From contig NZ_AP025225.1 of NCBI RefSeq assembly GCF_021654655.1, forward strand, positions 632,001-696,000: DNA of 64,000 bases. Reading direction: 5' to 3'. This DNA is from Candidatus Hydrogenosomobacter endosymbioticus (lineage in GTDB: Bacteria > Pseudomonadota > Alphaproteobacteria > Holosporales > GW7). This document shows positions 44,741 to 53,584 of the stretch, one piece after another. The notes beneath the pieces were generated by a model, which was not told the DNA's origin, made no database searches, and saw only the letters and a program-made list of their open reading frames with translations. The translations under genes and the position numbers were made by a program. Each line of letters opens with the position of its first letter. The stretch's first letter is position 1.

Positions 44741-45460
44741 ATGAGAAAATATGAATTTGGTAATGTATTTGATAAAATATTGAAGAAAGAAATTGCTTGC
44801 GATTTTCTTAAAGAACAAAAATATGCGGTAGCTTTTAAAGATATTTCTCCGCAAGCTCCAGAGCACGTTCTTGTTATCCCATCAGGCCCATACATAAATT
44901 ATATCGATTTTTTTGAGCGCGCATCAATTGAAGAGGTGGCAGATTTATTGGATTTGCTTGCTTGCGTCAGAAAGGAAAGATTTAGTGATTGCGCTGCAAT
45001 TTCTAATCAAGGAAAGTTCGGAAAACAAGAAGTTTTGCATTTTCACATACATTTGATAGGGGGGATAAAACAAAAAACACCTGAAATCGGCGATCAGTTT
45101 TGTGAAAAAAAGTTAATCCCTTACGAATTATCGAGAAATTATTTTGCGCGGTCGAAGAAAATCTTGAGCTTGGAAGATTTTATCATACTAGATGGCGAAT
45201 ATGAGCAGGGTCTTCGCGTCATGTGTGTGCTTTTATCCCCGGCTCGGCGGACATTTTTTGACTGGTGCGCTTCTAGGGATTTTGAAAAAATTAACCGCAT
45301 GCTTAGGGATATGGCGTCTAAATGTGGAGAGCTTAACATAGAGGCTGGAGGATCTAGGCTTGTTATCGGCGGCTCCACTAACTTTTATGACAACAAAAAA
45401 AGGTTTTGTCTTAAGATATTTTACAATGCGTGTGTTGGAAATATGTTGGGCAGAGATTAG
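44741..45460 (+). CDS. HIT-family protein with long C-terminal half, probably a degenerate second HIT domain
   Basis: A 239-residue protein, about twice the length of a normal HinT. The N-terminal half is a clear HIT domain: NVFDKILKKEIACDF, VAFKDISPQAPEHVLVIP and the catalytic HxHxH as HFHIHLIGG (His100, 102 and 104). Such enzymes hydrolyse nucleoside phosphoramidates. The C-terminal half (about residues 137-232) follows the same order without the histidines: VLLSPARRTFFDW, a helix (DFEKINRMLRDMASKC), and GSRLVIGGSTNF...FCLKIFYNACVG. ATG 44741 is preceded by GGCGGGAGAG. It lies between parA and a winged-helix gene with tight spacing. Confidence 0.8.
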   Translation: MRKYEFGNVFDKILKKEIACDFLKEQKYAVAFKDISPQAPEHVLVIPSGPYINYIDFFERASIEEVADLLDLLACVRKERFSDCAAISNQGKFGKQEVLHFHIHLIGGIKQKTPEIGDQFCEKKLIPYELSRNYFARSKKILSLEDFIILDGEYEQGLRVMCVLLSPARRTFFDWCASRDFEKINRMLRDMASKCGELNIEAGGSRLVIGGSTNFYDNKKRFCLKIFYNACVGNMLGRD

Positions 45461-45463
45461 AAA

Positions 45464-46042
45464 ATGTATTTTATAAATTTGTATAGCGATAATGACATTT
45501 TTTCTAGTATCTTAATTGAACAACTGCGTCTCATTAATATTTGTTTTGATATAAGGGTTTTAGAGAATATCTCGGAAATATTTTTAAGAGATCGGCTTAA
45601 AAATACAGTTGCGATTGTTAAGTGCGTTAATCAAAATATTGAAATTATTTCTCCTGTATGTAGTTTGCACATTGCTCGGCCAATAAAAATAAAGCGAATA
45701 TTGAAGACCATTGTTCAAATATTGCATAGCAGGCTTTTTTTTGTCCGTAATTATGTTTTTGATCCGAATAAACGTCTTTTTTTTGATTTTATCGATAGTT
45801 GTGAAGTTTTTTTAACTGAAAAAGAGGCGGAGTTTATTTTGTTTCTGTTAAATTCTCCATGTTGTAAGGCGTCAAAAAGTGATATAATGAGGGGGGTTTG
45901 GAGATATAACGATCTTTGTGATACGAGAACGTTGGAATCGCACGTCTACCAGATTAAACAGAAAATAGAGCGTGATCCAAAAAACCCAAAAATACTAATG
46001 TTCGATAGAGGTGGTTATTGTTTGAATGAAGTGATTAAATAA
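45464..46042 (+). CDS. Winged-helix (OmpR-type) regulator with degenerate receiver
   Basis: A 192-residue protein. The C-terminal part (about residues 115-190) is an OmpR/PhoB-type winged helix: LTEKEAEFILFLL, SKSDIMRGVWRYN, the recognition helix DTRTLESHVYQIKQKI and the wing DRGGYCL. The N-terminal part (about 1-100) has the length and start of a receiver (FINLYSDNDIFSSILIEQL) but lacks an evident phospho-acceptor Asp, so regulation by a kinase is unlikely in the standard way. It starts three bases after the HIT gene. It could be the output partner of another signal or a constitutive regulator. Confidence 0.75.
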   Translation: MYFINLYSDNDIFSSILIEQLRLINICFDIRVLENISEIFLRDRLKNTVAIVKCVNQNIEIISPVCSLHIARPIKIKRILKTIVQILHSRLFFVRNYVFDPNKRLFFDFIDSCEVFLTEKEAEFILFLLNSPCCKASKSDIMRGVWRYNDLCDTRTLESHVYQIKQKIERDPKNPKILMFDRGGYCLNEVIK

Positions 46043-46075
46043 TGTGGCTGGGAATTTTTGCGATAGGAGATAAAG

Positions 46076-46954
46076 ATGCTCTCAATATCTAGTGGGAAGA
46101 TGAAGGCTTCAATATGGATGGTGCTTTGGGCTTCGTTTTTTAGCATAGCTATGTTGCACAATAAATCTACGAGCAAGGATGCATCTGTGTGGATGATAGT
46201 GTGGATGCGGGCTGCTTTTGGAATGCTGTTTATGATTCCGTTTTTGGTTAAGGAGCGTGTTAGCGTCTTTAAGACGAAGTGCCCGGCAATCCAGCTGGCG
46301 AGAGGTGTGTTCGTTGCATGTGCGGCTATGTGTACATATTTTTCTTTCAAAAAATTGCCAATGCCAACGGCTGGGACGATTAACACAAGCTGTCCTTTAT
46401 TTGTTCTTGTTATGGCAGCGATATTTTTGCGTGAAAAGATCTCGCTAAAAAGATGGGGAGCGGTTGTTATTGGATATATTGGGATACTTGTGATATGTAA
46501 CCCTAAAAGTGTCGCTCTGGACCCATATATAGTGGTTGCCGTCATGTCGAATATATTTGTAGCGTCGTATGTTGTTCTTGCTCGTATCCTTGCAAAAAAC
46601 GGAGAAAAATCTCTTACTACTTTGTTTTACAGTTCTGTTATTTCTTTTGCGATATACAGCGCTATATGCGCGTTCAATTGGAAAGCGCCAGAAACCTCTG
46701 ATGTCTATCATTACATTATAATAGGAGCCTGCGGTTCTGCTCTTCAGTTTTGCTATATAAACGCTCTTCAGTTTGAGCAAGCATCATTTTTGGCGCCGTT
46801 TGAGTACTTGAGATTTTGCATGGTGTTATTTCTTGGATGGGTGTATTTTGGTGAAAAATTGTCTCAGAATACCTTTATAGGGGCGTCTTTTATAGTATTT
46901 GCTACGGTGCTTCTTATTGTTTTTGATAGGAGTGTCGAGCGAGCTCGAGCGTAG
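46076..46954 (+). CDS. EamA/DMT-superfamily permease
   Basis: A 292-residue protein with ten membrane helices in two EamA halves (about residues 10-140 and 150-285). Signature stretches are LMP-type PTAGTINTSCPLFVLVMAAIFLREKIS and later FEYLRFCMVLFLGWVYFGEKLS, the repeated end-of-half pattern. Family members export or import metabolites; in Rickettsia a related protein imports S-adenosylmethionine, but the substrate here cannot be told. AGGAGA before the ATG supports the start. A hairpin with T residues follows at 47027-47057. Confidence 0.88.
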   Translation: MLSISSGKMKASIWMVLWASFFSIAMLHNKSTSKDASVWMIVWMRAAFGMLFMIPFLVKERVSVFKTKCPAIQLARGVFVACAAMCTYFSFKKLPMPTAGTINTSCPLFVLVMAAIFLREKISLKRWGAVVIGYIGILVICNPKSVALDPYIVVAVMSNIFVASYVVLARILAKNGEKSLTTLFYSSVISFAIYSAICAFNWKAPETSDVYHYIIIGACGSALQFCYINALQFEQASFLAPFEYLRFCMVLFLGWVYFGEKLSQNTFIGASFIVFATVLLIVFDRSVERARA

Positions 46955-47026
46955 TGCGACGGCGGTATTCCTGTAAAGTATTGGTTGGATTTTCGGATTA
47001 CGTGGTTCGGAGGTGACATTTAGCAA

Positions 47027-47057
47027 AGGCGACGGAGGTGGCTCCGCCGCTTTATTT
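47027..47057 (+). terminator. GC-rich hairpin terminator after the EamA gene
   Basis: GGCGACGGAG pairs with CTCCGCCGC across a GTGG loop (one mismatch) and is followed by TTTATTTTG. It separates the permease gene from the convergent lipoprotein gene. Confidence 0.55.
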
Positions 47058-47109
47058 TGCTGATTTTTTTCTGAAGCTAGTCAGGTGGCAATAGGTAAGT
47101 TGATACGGG

Positions 47110-47430
47110 TTATACTGTTTTGCTCTTTTCTTCGATTCCTTTAAACAATTGTTCAAGTGTTAAAGCGGCTTTTTCATCGCCTTTTGCTTTTTCATCGCCT
47201 TTTTTTTCTTCATCTTTCTGAGCTGCCTCTCCTTCTCCCTTGGCATCTCCTTCTCCCTTATTGTTTTCTTTTGAAGAATCTGATGTGTCCGCTAATCCTG
47301 CAGAGTCTTTGTCCTTATTTTCAGAAATTTTTACAGCTGCGTCTTTTTTATCAGATTCTTTGTGGCAGCCTCCCCCGAGGACTATCGCGACACATACTAG
47401 GCATGCGACGGTCTTATAGATGTTTTTCAT
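47110..47430 (-). CDS. Small charged lipoprotein of unknown function
   Basis: A 106-residue lipoprotein with lipobox LGGGC (Cys22). The mature part is low-complexity, made of Lys/Glu/Asp/Gly with short repeats (KGEGDAKGEGE, KGDEKAKGDEKA), and ends in ALTLEQLFKGIEEK. The end resembles LTLEQIFRRVE in the exported protein encoded at 48344. AGGAG precedes the ATG. It is likely a disordered anchored tether or spacer; no family was recognised. Confidence 0.6.
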   Translation of the reverse strand: MKNIYKTVACLVCVAIVLGGGCHKESDKKDAAVKISENKDKDSAGLADTSDSSKENNKGEGDAKGEGEAAQKDEEKKGDEKAKGDEKAALTLEQLFKGIEEKSKTV

Positions 47431-47542
47431 ATTTTGCTCCTATTTTTTCATGATCTTGCTTAATTGTGTCATAAAATAGTTAAAGAAGCATTTGCATGCT
47501 GGTAATCGATCAAAGGTTTTGACTTGATTGGAGACGTATTTT

Positions 47543-48208
47543 TTATGAGTTCCTTTTGTAATTATTCTGCGTTCTGATCGAGGCGCAGACCCTCTTTAGT
47601 TTGCAGATAGAACAGTTTGGGTTTCGAGCTGTACACACCTCTCTTCCATGAAGCACAATCCAGAAATGCGAATTTTTTTTCCAGGGATTGGGGATTTTAT
47701 TGAGGAGTTCTTTTTCGAGTTGTTCTGGAGTTTTTGCTCTTGCAATGCCTATTCTTTGAGCCACCCTAAAGACGTGGGTATCTACCGGTATTGTTGGCTG
47801 GCCAAAAAATTCATTCAAGACTATGTTGGCTGTTTTTCTTCCTACTCCAGGGAGAGAAATTAGCTCATCTATAGTATCTGGAACAATAGAAGAAAATTTT
47901 TCTATAAGAATGCTGCTTAAGAGCGCTATGTTTTTTGCTTTTGTTCTATAGAGGCCTATTTTTCTGATGTGCTCGATTAGTCTTTGTTCTCCGAGCGTGA
48001 GCATTTTTTCTGGGGAGTCTGCGATTTCGAACAGGCCTGGTACGACTGTATTTACAACCCGATCCATTGCCTGCGCAGAGAGGATGGCGCTTATAAGCAG
48101 GGTAAAAGCATTTGTATAGTATAAGGTAGTTTTCGGATCTGGATATTTGTTTTCAAAATATTCAAACACTTTTCTAATTTCTGCCATACTCAAAAGTCTG
48201 TTTTGCAT
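47543..48208 (-). CDS. nth: Endonuclease III (DNA glycosylase/AP lyase)
   Basis: A 221-residue base-excision repair enzyme removing oxidised pyrimidines. The helix-hairpin-helix has LPGVGRKTAN with the catalytic Lys, followed by VDTHVFR with the catalytic Asp. Four cysteines in a C-x6-C-x2-C-x5-C pattern near the C-terminus (CTARNPNCSICKLKRVC) bind the 4Fe-4S cluster. Length is normal. It is flanked by secreted protein genes on both sides. An ATG at 48187 is an alternative start. Confidence 0.95.
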   Translation of the reverse strand: MQNRLLSMAEIRKVFEYFENKYPDPKTTLYYTNAFTLLISAILSAQAMDRVVNTVVPGLFEIADSPEKMLTLGEQRLIEHIRKIGLYRTKAKNIALLSSILIEKFSSIVPDTIDELISLPGVGRKTANIVLNEFFGQPTIPVDTHVFRVAQRIGIARAKTPEQLEKELLNKIPNPWKKNSHFWIVLHGREVCTARNPNCSICKLKRVCASIRTQNNYKRNS

Positions 48209-48278
48209 TGCTAGATTAATAAAAGCCGCGATTTTCGGATTTATACCATACCAAGTAATTGCATTTTGGAAAACTTCA

Positions 48279-48306
48279 GAAAAAAGGCGCGTTGATGGGC
48301 GCGCCT
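48279..48306 (-). terminator. Terminator of the exported protein gene at 48344
   Basis: AGGCGCG (48285-48291) pairs with CGCGCCT (48300-48306) with an 8-base loop. On the minus strand the stem is followed by TTTTTTC. It lies 37 bases after the stop codon and before nth. Confidence 0.65.
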
Positions 48307-48343
48307 CGATAAGTATAGTGTCATTATTTTTTATATTTATAGA

Positions 48344-49060
48344 TTAGTTTGAGAAGTCTGCTATGTCTGGCAGGTTGGTGCCTTTCGCTTTAGCTGCTTC
48401 GCGTATGCTTTCCAGCTCTAGCAAAGCTTTTTCTTCTAGCTCACAAATTTCATCATACATTCCTCCTTTGACGTCTTTGCCAAGATGGACTTGTTCTATT
48501 TCGTCATTTTCTACACGGCGAAAGATTTGCTCAAGGGTTAAAAAGTTCGTCGCCATTTTCAGGTATTCTTCTGATACTAGCGACTCATTATAGTCGTCCT
48601 GTTCCACCTTTTTACTCAATTCGGCCAGTAAGGAGTTCATGATTTTGAATCCTTTTGACAGGATTTTTGTATTTGATTCTTTCTCTCCATTAGCGTTGTT
48701 GAGGCTTTGTTGAGTTATTGTTAGCGGCGTAGACGTCATTGGTACATGAGCGCTCGATTGAATTGAGGTTTTTTTCTTTGAGTAGGATTTTTCTGAAGGC
48801 TGGTCTTGTTTTGTTTGCTTTTTTCTTCCTAGTCTTAGCGTTTGTGATTTATTGTTTTTGCGTTTTACTATTGGTGATTTTTTTGTATTCTTGCGAAGAA
48901 GCAGGCAGTTTTTATGTGCTTTTTTGTACTTTTTTATAAGAAATTTTTGGGTTAACTTACTTTGTTGCTTATGTTTTTCTGCAGATGCTTTATCTGCGGC
49001 TTCTGCAAATAGAAACGCCATTGTTATAGCGGTGAGCGCGTGAGCTTTTGTTTTTTTCAT
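48344..49060 (-). CDS. Exported basic protein of unknown function
   Basis: A 238-residue protein with a signal peptide (MKKTKAHALTAITMAFLFAE, cut about residues 20-28). The N-terminal mature part is very rich in Lys, Gln and Ser (about residues 28-105), followed by a Ser/Thr-rich linker and an acidic, helical C-terminus with LTLEQIFRRVE and ELEEKALLELESI. The change from basic to acidic halves is striking. No family was recognised. AGGAA upstream supports the start. It has its own terminator at 48279-48306 and a 372-base non-coding region before it, so it is a single-gene unit. Export to host is a guess only. Confidence 0.65.
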   Translation of the reverse strand: MKKTKAHALTAITMAFLFAEAADKASAEKHKQQSKLTQKFLIKKYKKAHKNCLLLRKNTKKSPIVKRKNNKSQTLRLGRKKQTKQDQPSEKSYSKKKTSIQSSAHVPMTSTPLTITQQSLNNANGEKESNTKILSKGFKIMNSLLAELSKKVEQDDYNESLVSEEYLKMATNFLTLEQIFRRVENDEIEQVHLGKDVKGGMYDEICELEEKALLELESIREAAKAKGTNLPDIADFSN

Positions 49061-49432
49061 ATTTCATTCCTGTGTGGTGCCTTACAGTTGTGCTAGCTTA
49101 CGAGTTATTAGATAAAAAATCAATTTCGACAAATAAATTGATATGTCATTAATCGAAATACACAAAAAAACAAAATTAAAATTGTTCGAACGAAGCAATA
49201 AAAAATTTTTGATTGTGTGTTAATAAAATGAAAAATGCTTTAGGAATACGCTTTTAAAAAAAAGCTAAAAAAGTATATATGATTTTTAGCATTGAGTTTC
49301 GCTGCTTGAGCATGTTATGCGTTTGGATGGGTAATGTTTTTACGGCGCATTATTTGCGTTTGAACAGATTCTGTTGACTTTTGTTCAACATGTGTAAACA
49401 CTCTACAGTATGATTTTGTGGAGTAAGAGATA
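49061..49432. other. AT-rich divergent intergenic region
   Basis: This 372-base stretch lies between the divergent exported protein gene and pepA. It is AT-rich with several short palindromic words and TTGACT at about 49376, a possible -35 for pepA, but no gene or structured RNA that I can support. Confidence 0.5.
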
Positions 49433-50908
49433 ATGAAGGTGCGTTTTAAAAGCCGGCATGAAGTTGGCGTTCCCATAGTTATCGGTGCTTTTAGTGATGG
49501 GAGCTTGACTTCGTCGGAGGAATTTCATCTGTTTAAAAGCGTTAAAAGAGCGGTTGAGAGCTTTTCGGTTCCTTTTGGGAAGGCGTGTTTTTTAGATGTG
49601 CGAGATGGGAACGGCGCAAAGGTAATTATAGTGGGGTTGGGAGCAAGACAAGAGGTTTTGTCAAGGAGAGATGCTTCGGAGATAGGCGCTAGGATGTGCG
49701 TTGTATGTGAAGATATGGGGATGTTTAATATTTCTATTGCTGCTGATGCTAAATTTATCGGCGAGAGCGCAAATAGCATTGCTTTTGGTTATTTATTGCG
49801 CAGTCATAAGTTCGATAAATACAAAATAAAAAAATCAGATGGAAAAAGCTGCGAGTGGTCGTGCAGATTGCTTGATATTGTTACTTTATCTCCTGTCGAA
49901 GATGAAAAAGATTTTTTCAAATTCGAAAAAATTGCTGACGCCGTCAGATGGGCGCGCGCGATGTGCAACGAGCCTGCAAACGTGCTCTATCCAGAATCTT
50001 TTGCTGCCGAAATATCAGATAAGCTGGTTCCGCTTGGAGTTGATGTTGAAGTTATGGGCGAAAAAATGCTTGTTGATATGGGGTTTGGCGGAATTATCGG
50101 AGTCGGACAGGGAAGCGAGCGCCCTCCAAGATTTGTTGTGATGAAATGGAACGGCGCGAAAGACAAAAAAGAGGCGCCAGTTGCTTTTGTAGGTAAGGGA
50201 GTTACTTTTGATAGCGGCGGTATATCTATAAAACCGTCTAGAAACATGGATCATATGAAGGCTGATATGAGCGGCGCTGCTATAGTTGCCGCTCTTATGG
50301 GGTTTTTGGCTGCTGCAAAAATTTCTATAAATGCTGTTGGCGCAGTTGCTCTTGCGGAAAATATGGTTTCTGGACGCGCGCAAAGGCCTGGTGATATTAT
50401 TCGCTCTCTTTCAGGAAAAACCATAGAAGTGCTGAATACAGACGCAGAGGGGCGCATAATACTTGCTGACGCCTTATATTACGTGCAAGGGCTTAACCCA
50501 AAGCACATCATAGACATTGCTACTCTCACTGGTGCGGCTAGAATTGCGGTTGGTAAATCGATGGCGGCTCTTATATCGAATGACGATGAACTGGCCGGTG
50601 TGCTTGATAAGTCTGGCAAAATTGTGGGGGAGAGAGTTTGTCGATTGCCGATCGTAGACGAATATGAGAAAGAGCTAGACAGCCATATAGCCGATGTGAA
50701 AAATATAACCAGCGATGGGGTTGGAGCTGGAACCATAACTGCTGCTATGTTTTTGAGGAGGTTTATTCCAGACTGTTCGTCGTGGGCCCATATAGACATA
50801 GCTTCTGTCGACTTTGCCGACTCTTCAAATATTCTATGTGAAAGAGGTGCGACGGCGTTTGGACTTCAGCTTTTATGTGAGGCTGTGGAGAAAATGGCAA
50901 ATGTGTAA
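49433..50908 (+). CDS. pepA: Leucyl aminopeptidase (M17)
   Basis: A 491-residue two-zinc aminopeptidase of family M17. The metal-binding core is VGKGVTFDSGGISIKPS (Lys and Asp), DMSGAAIV and NTDAEGRIILADAL (Asp, Glu and the catalytic Arg). The N-terminal domain is the usual macro-like domain. It degrades cytosolic peptides; PepA may also bind DNA in other bacteria. It overlaps the next gene by eight bases, suggesting coupling. Confidence 0.96.
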   Translation: MKVRFKSRHEVGVPIVIGAFSDGSLTSSEEFHLFKSVKRAVESFSVPFGKACFLDVRDGNGAKVIIVGLGARQEVLSRRDASEIGARMCVVCEDMGMFNISIAADAKFIGESANSIAFGYLLRSHKFDKYKIKKSDGKSCEWSCRLLDIVTLSPVEDEKDFFKFEKIADAVRWARAMCNEPANVLYPESFAAEISDKLVPLGVDVEVMGEKMLVDMGFGGIIGVGQGSERPPRFVVMKWNGAKDKKEAPVAFVGKGVTFDSGGISIKPSRNMDHMKADMSGAAIVAALMGFLAAAKISINAVGAVALAENMVSGRAQRPGDIIRSLSGKTIEVLNTDAEGRIILADALYYVQGLNPKHIIDIATLTGAARIAVGKSMAALISNDDELAGVLDKSGKIVGERVCRLPIVDEYEKELDSHIADVKNITSDGVGAGTITAAMFLRRFIPDCSSWAHIDIASVDFADSSNILCERGATAFGLQLLCEAVEKMANV

Positions 50909-51413
50909 TAAAAATTTATATAAAAAGTTAGGTGTCTTTATAGTTGCCGCGGCGCTTTCTTGCGGTTGCTCAGAGAAGTACGCTAATAAGGCTGGGAGCG
51001 ATCCATACGAAGTCATCAGATATGATCTGATAGACGTTAAATATAGGGATGTTGGGTATTTGTTCGACAACAAACCCATAGTGTTGTATGGAGATGATAA
51101 AGGGTGCGCGGTTGATGTTGAGTTGTGGAGGGCCGCGGTTGGCGTTATGTCTCGTATTCCTCTTGTCGTAGCAGATTCTCGAGGTGGAATTATAGAGAGC
51201 GAATGGTATGGGCCTAGCGAGGCTATTGGAGAGCAGTTCAAGGTAAAAGTGTTGCTTAGAAAGTCTGAAAAAATAGACCTTAAAGCGGTCGACGTTATAG
51301 TGTTGCGCAGGATTTGGGATGGATGCAGCAAGTCTTGGCGTGCTTGTCCGGACTCAAAGGCGTTGGGCAAGCTGATAAGGGACAAAATTTTGTGCTCTTT
51401 TTGTCGCAAGTGA
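50901..51413 (+). CDS. DUF3576 lipoprotein
   Basis: A protein of 170 residues with a lipoprotein-type signal (LSCGC). The mature part has ELWRAAVGVMSRIPLVVADSRGGIIESEWY, EQFKVKVLLRK and VIVLRR, matching the alphaproteobacterial DUF3576 family pattern (LWRA..., ADxxGGVIxTDWY, F+V.V). The family has no firm function and is probably a periplasmic or outer-membrane envelope component. The ATG at 50901 lies within the last codons of pepA in another frame. Confidence 0.8.
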   Translation: MCNKNLYKKLGVFIVAAALSCGCSEKYANKAGSDPYEVIRYDLIDVKYRDVGYLFDNKPIVLYGDDKGCAVDVELWRAAVGVMSRIPLVVADSRGGIIESEWYGPSEAIGEQFKVKVLLRKSEKIDLKAVDVIVLRRIWDGCSKSWRACPDSKALGKLIRDKILCSFCRK

Positions 51414-51559
51414 GGAACGGAAGCATTGCAGGCGTTTTCTTACAGAGGTTGCTAGAGGCAACGGATTAATATTTTTGCTTGAGAAAGGTCGCTTGTTAGG
51501 ACTGTTGGCAAAGTAGTGATGTTTTGGTAAATTATAGCAAACAGATTACGTTATTTTAT

Positions 51560-52147
51560 ATGAAAAGCATAGGATTGAGGCGGTTGAATGTTACTCAGCT
51601 TGCGTCTAGCCAGAATGCTATATCGGCCCTTATAGCTGTGGTGTTTCTAGAAAGTTGGATTTTCCCTATCCCGCCCGATCCTTTGTATTTTGCTGTTGTT
51701 CTTCACAGAAGAGATAAGATATGGATGTTGGCATATGTGTGTACTGTGGTTTCTGTGCTTGGAGGAATAGTTGGATATGCGATAGGGATGCAGCTTTACG
51801 ATTCTCTCGGTCTTTGGATACTTGATTTATATAACTGCCGCGCGCAGTTCGTAAGGTTTCAGGAGCAATTTATGGAGTATGGGTTTTGGATAATCCTGAT
51901 GAAGGGGCTTACACCGATACCATACAAAGTTGTTGCTATTGCGTGCGGAGTTATGAAATTTGATATATGGTCGTTTATATTGGCTTCGGTCGTTTCGAGA
52001 GGTATAAGGTTTGTAGGTGCATCGTTTATGTGCTGGAAATATGGGGAAAAGATGCTCGGTCTGATTCATAAACGCGGAGGACTTGTTATGGCGACTTTTG
52101 CATTTTTGATAGTAGCTGGCTTTATGGTTTTGAAGGTATTTTTATAG
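51560..52147 (+). CDS. DedA/VTT-domain membrane protein
   Basis: A 195-residue protein with five hydrophobic segments. Features FLESWIFPIPPDPLYFAVVLHRR near the start, GGIVGYAIGMQLYDSLG, and MKGLTPIPYKVVAIACGVMKFDIWSFILASVVSRGIRF match the DedA/YqaA subtype of SNARE-associated (VTT) proteins, which are linked to lipid carrier recycling. The ATG at 51560 was chosen. It is convergent with the sugar transferase (30 bases between). Confidence 0.83.
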   Translation: MKSIGLRRLNVTQLASSQNAISALIAVVFLESWIFPIPPDPLYFAVVLHRRDKIWMLAYVCTVVSVLGGIVGYAIGMQLYDSLGLWILDLYNCRAQFVRFQEQFMEYGFWIILMKGLTPIPYKVVAIACGVMKFDIWSFILASVVSRGIRFVGASFMCWKYGEKMLGLIHKRGGLVMATFAFLIVAGFMVLKVFL

Positions 52148-52177
52148 AGACAACATTGGGATGGGTAGTCAGGTCTT

Positions 52178-52768
52178 TTAGCTGTTTTTTTCTCCGAATT
52201 TCGGCATAGTAGCGTGTCCTTTATGCGAAGTCCCGCTAGCTAGAACAACAACAGAGACTGTTTTCGCGATTATATACATATCTAGCAAGAAAGAAGCATT
52301 GTGCGTATACCACACATCGTACGCAAATTTTCTTGTCCATTTTAGAGAGTTTCTACCCATAACCTGAGTCATTCCCGTAAGACCAGGCTTAACAGAATGT
52401 CTTATTTTTTGTCTTTTTGTGTACAAAGGCAAATATTCTGGAAGCAGTGGGCGAGGACCTACTAGGCTCATGTCTCCTTTTATAACATTTATTATTGTTA
52501 CTATTTCATCTAAGCTGTGCTTTCTTATAAATTTCCCGTATGAAGAAAGCCTCTGTGCGTCGCTGTTGCTTGATTCCGGGATTCTCATCGACCTGAATTT
52601 TATTATGAAAAAAGGTTTTTCTGCATAGCCTATTCTTTCTTGTAAAAAGAACAACGGTCGGCCTAAAAATAAAAAATTTGTTATGCATATTAATAAAATT
52701 ATTGGAGAAAACAAAATCAAAAAGACGCTTCCGAATATAATGTCTAGAATTCTTTTAAAATATCGCAT
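52178..52768 (-). CDS. Monotopic sugar-1-phosphate transferase (PglC/WcaJ catalytic core)
   Basis: A 196-residue enzyme, the size of the small PglC type, which moves a sugar phosphate from a UDP sugar to undecaprenyl phosphate to start a glycan. It has one re-entrant hydrophobic helix (about residues 8-35), FIIKFRSMRI, the catalytic pair in SLDE, GDMSLVGPRPLLPEYL, PGLTGMTQVMGRN and the C-terminal DVWYTHNASFLLD. It matches functionally with the CapD-like, WbpA-like and Wzy-like genes at 33-44 kb. Confidence 0.92.
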   Translation of the reverse strand: MRYFKRILDIIFGSVFLILFSPIILLICITNFLFLGRPLFFLQERIGYAEKPFFIIKFRSMRIPESSNSDAQRLSSYGKFIRKHSLDEIVTIINVIKGDMSLVGPRPLLPEYLPLYTKRQKIRHSVKPGLTGMTQVMGRNSLKWTRKFAYDVWYTHNASFLLDMYIIAKTVSVVVLASGTSHKGHATMPKFGEKNS

Positions 52769-52855
52769 GTAAATCACGAATTATCGTTGTTAAGCGTTGA
52801 GAGGTTTCAGGATTGTGAGTATAATATTGCAATACACGTTTGTAAATTTATTTTT

Positions 52856-53548
52856 ATGCCTATACCAAGTCCATATCCTAGGATTGTTCCTAGGGCTGTT
52901 TTGTTTGATTGGGATAACACTCTGGTTGATACATGGAGGAGTTCGTATTCAGCATTAAACTTTGTTCTGGAACAGTATAAGTTAAAAACGATAACAGCTG
53001 ATGAGTTTGTAAAGCAGCCGTCAGTTTCTATGCGCGATTACTTTGCGAAAATGTTTTCGAAGGAGGAAGCGGAAAGAGCCGAATTTATGTATTATTCCTT
53101 TGTGCGTGAGCAGCATTTAAATTCGCTTAGTCCGTTTCCGGGAACTTATAATCTTCTTCAATGGTTGATGAGCAAGGGGATATTTGCTGGGGTTGTTAGC
53201 AATAAAGATGGGGTTGTTTTGCGCAAAGAGGTAGAGCATCTTGGGTGGTCAAAATTTTTTGGCCAGGTAATTGGCTCGAGAGATGCCGAGGAGGATAAGC
53301 CGTCTCCTGTGCCGCTTTTGACAGCGCTTTCTAGAGAGAATATTTCTGCTGGGCATGACGTGTGGTTTGTCGGAGATTCACATATAGACATGATGTGTGC
53401 ACAGCGCGCTTTGTGCGTTCCGGTTTCTATTTCTAAGGAAGCAAGAATAGAAGGACATCCTGTTGTAGAGTTAAATGGATGTATGGAGCTGGCAAAATTG
53501 CTTTCATCGCTGTATAATGGCACAGAAAAAGGCGCGGCCATTGGGTAG
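52856..53548 (+). CDS. HAD-superfamily hydrolase (phosphoglycolate-phosphatase-like)
   Basis: A 230-residue phosphatase-type protein: motif I DWDNTLVDT, motif II VVSNKDG, Lys in EEDKPSPVP and motif IV VGDSHIDMMCA, with a helical cap of about 70 residues. The substrate is unknown. The start at ATG 52856 was selected because it lies just before the core. It is located upstream of hfq, a common alphaproteobacterial neighbourhood. Confidence 0.88.
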   Translation: MPIPSPYPRIVPRAVLFDWDNTLVDTWRSSYSALNFVLEQYKLKTITADEFVKQPSVSMRDYFAKMFSKEEAERAEFMYYSFVREQHLNSLSPFPGTYNLLQWLMSKGIFAGVVSNKDGVVLRKEVEHLGWSKFFGQVIGSRDAEEDKPSPVPLLTALSRENISAGHDVWFVGDSHIDMMCAQRALCVPVSISKEARIEGHPVVELNGCMELAKLLSSLYNGTEKGAAIG

Positions 53549-53584
53549 TGTTCGCGCGTTGCTGGCGTTCTTTTGGAGGAAGTT

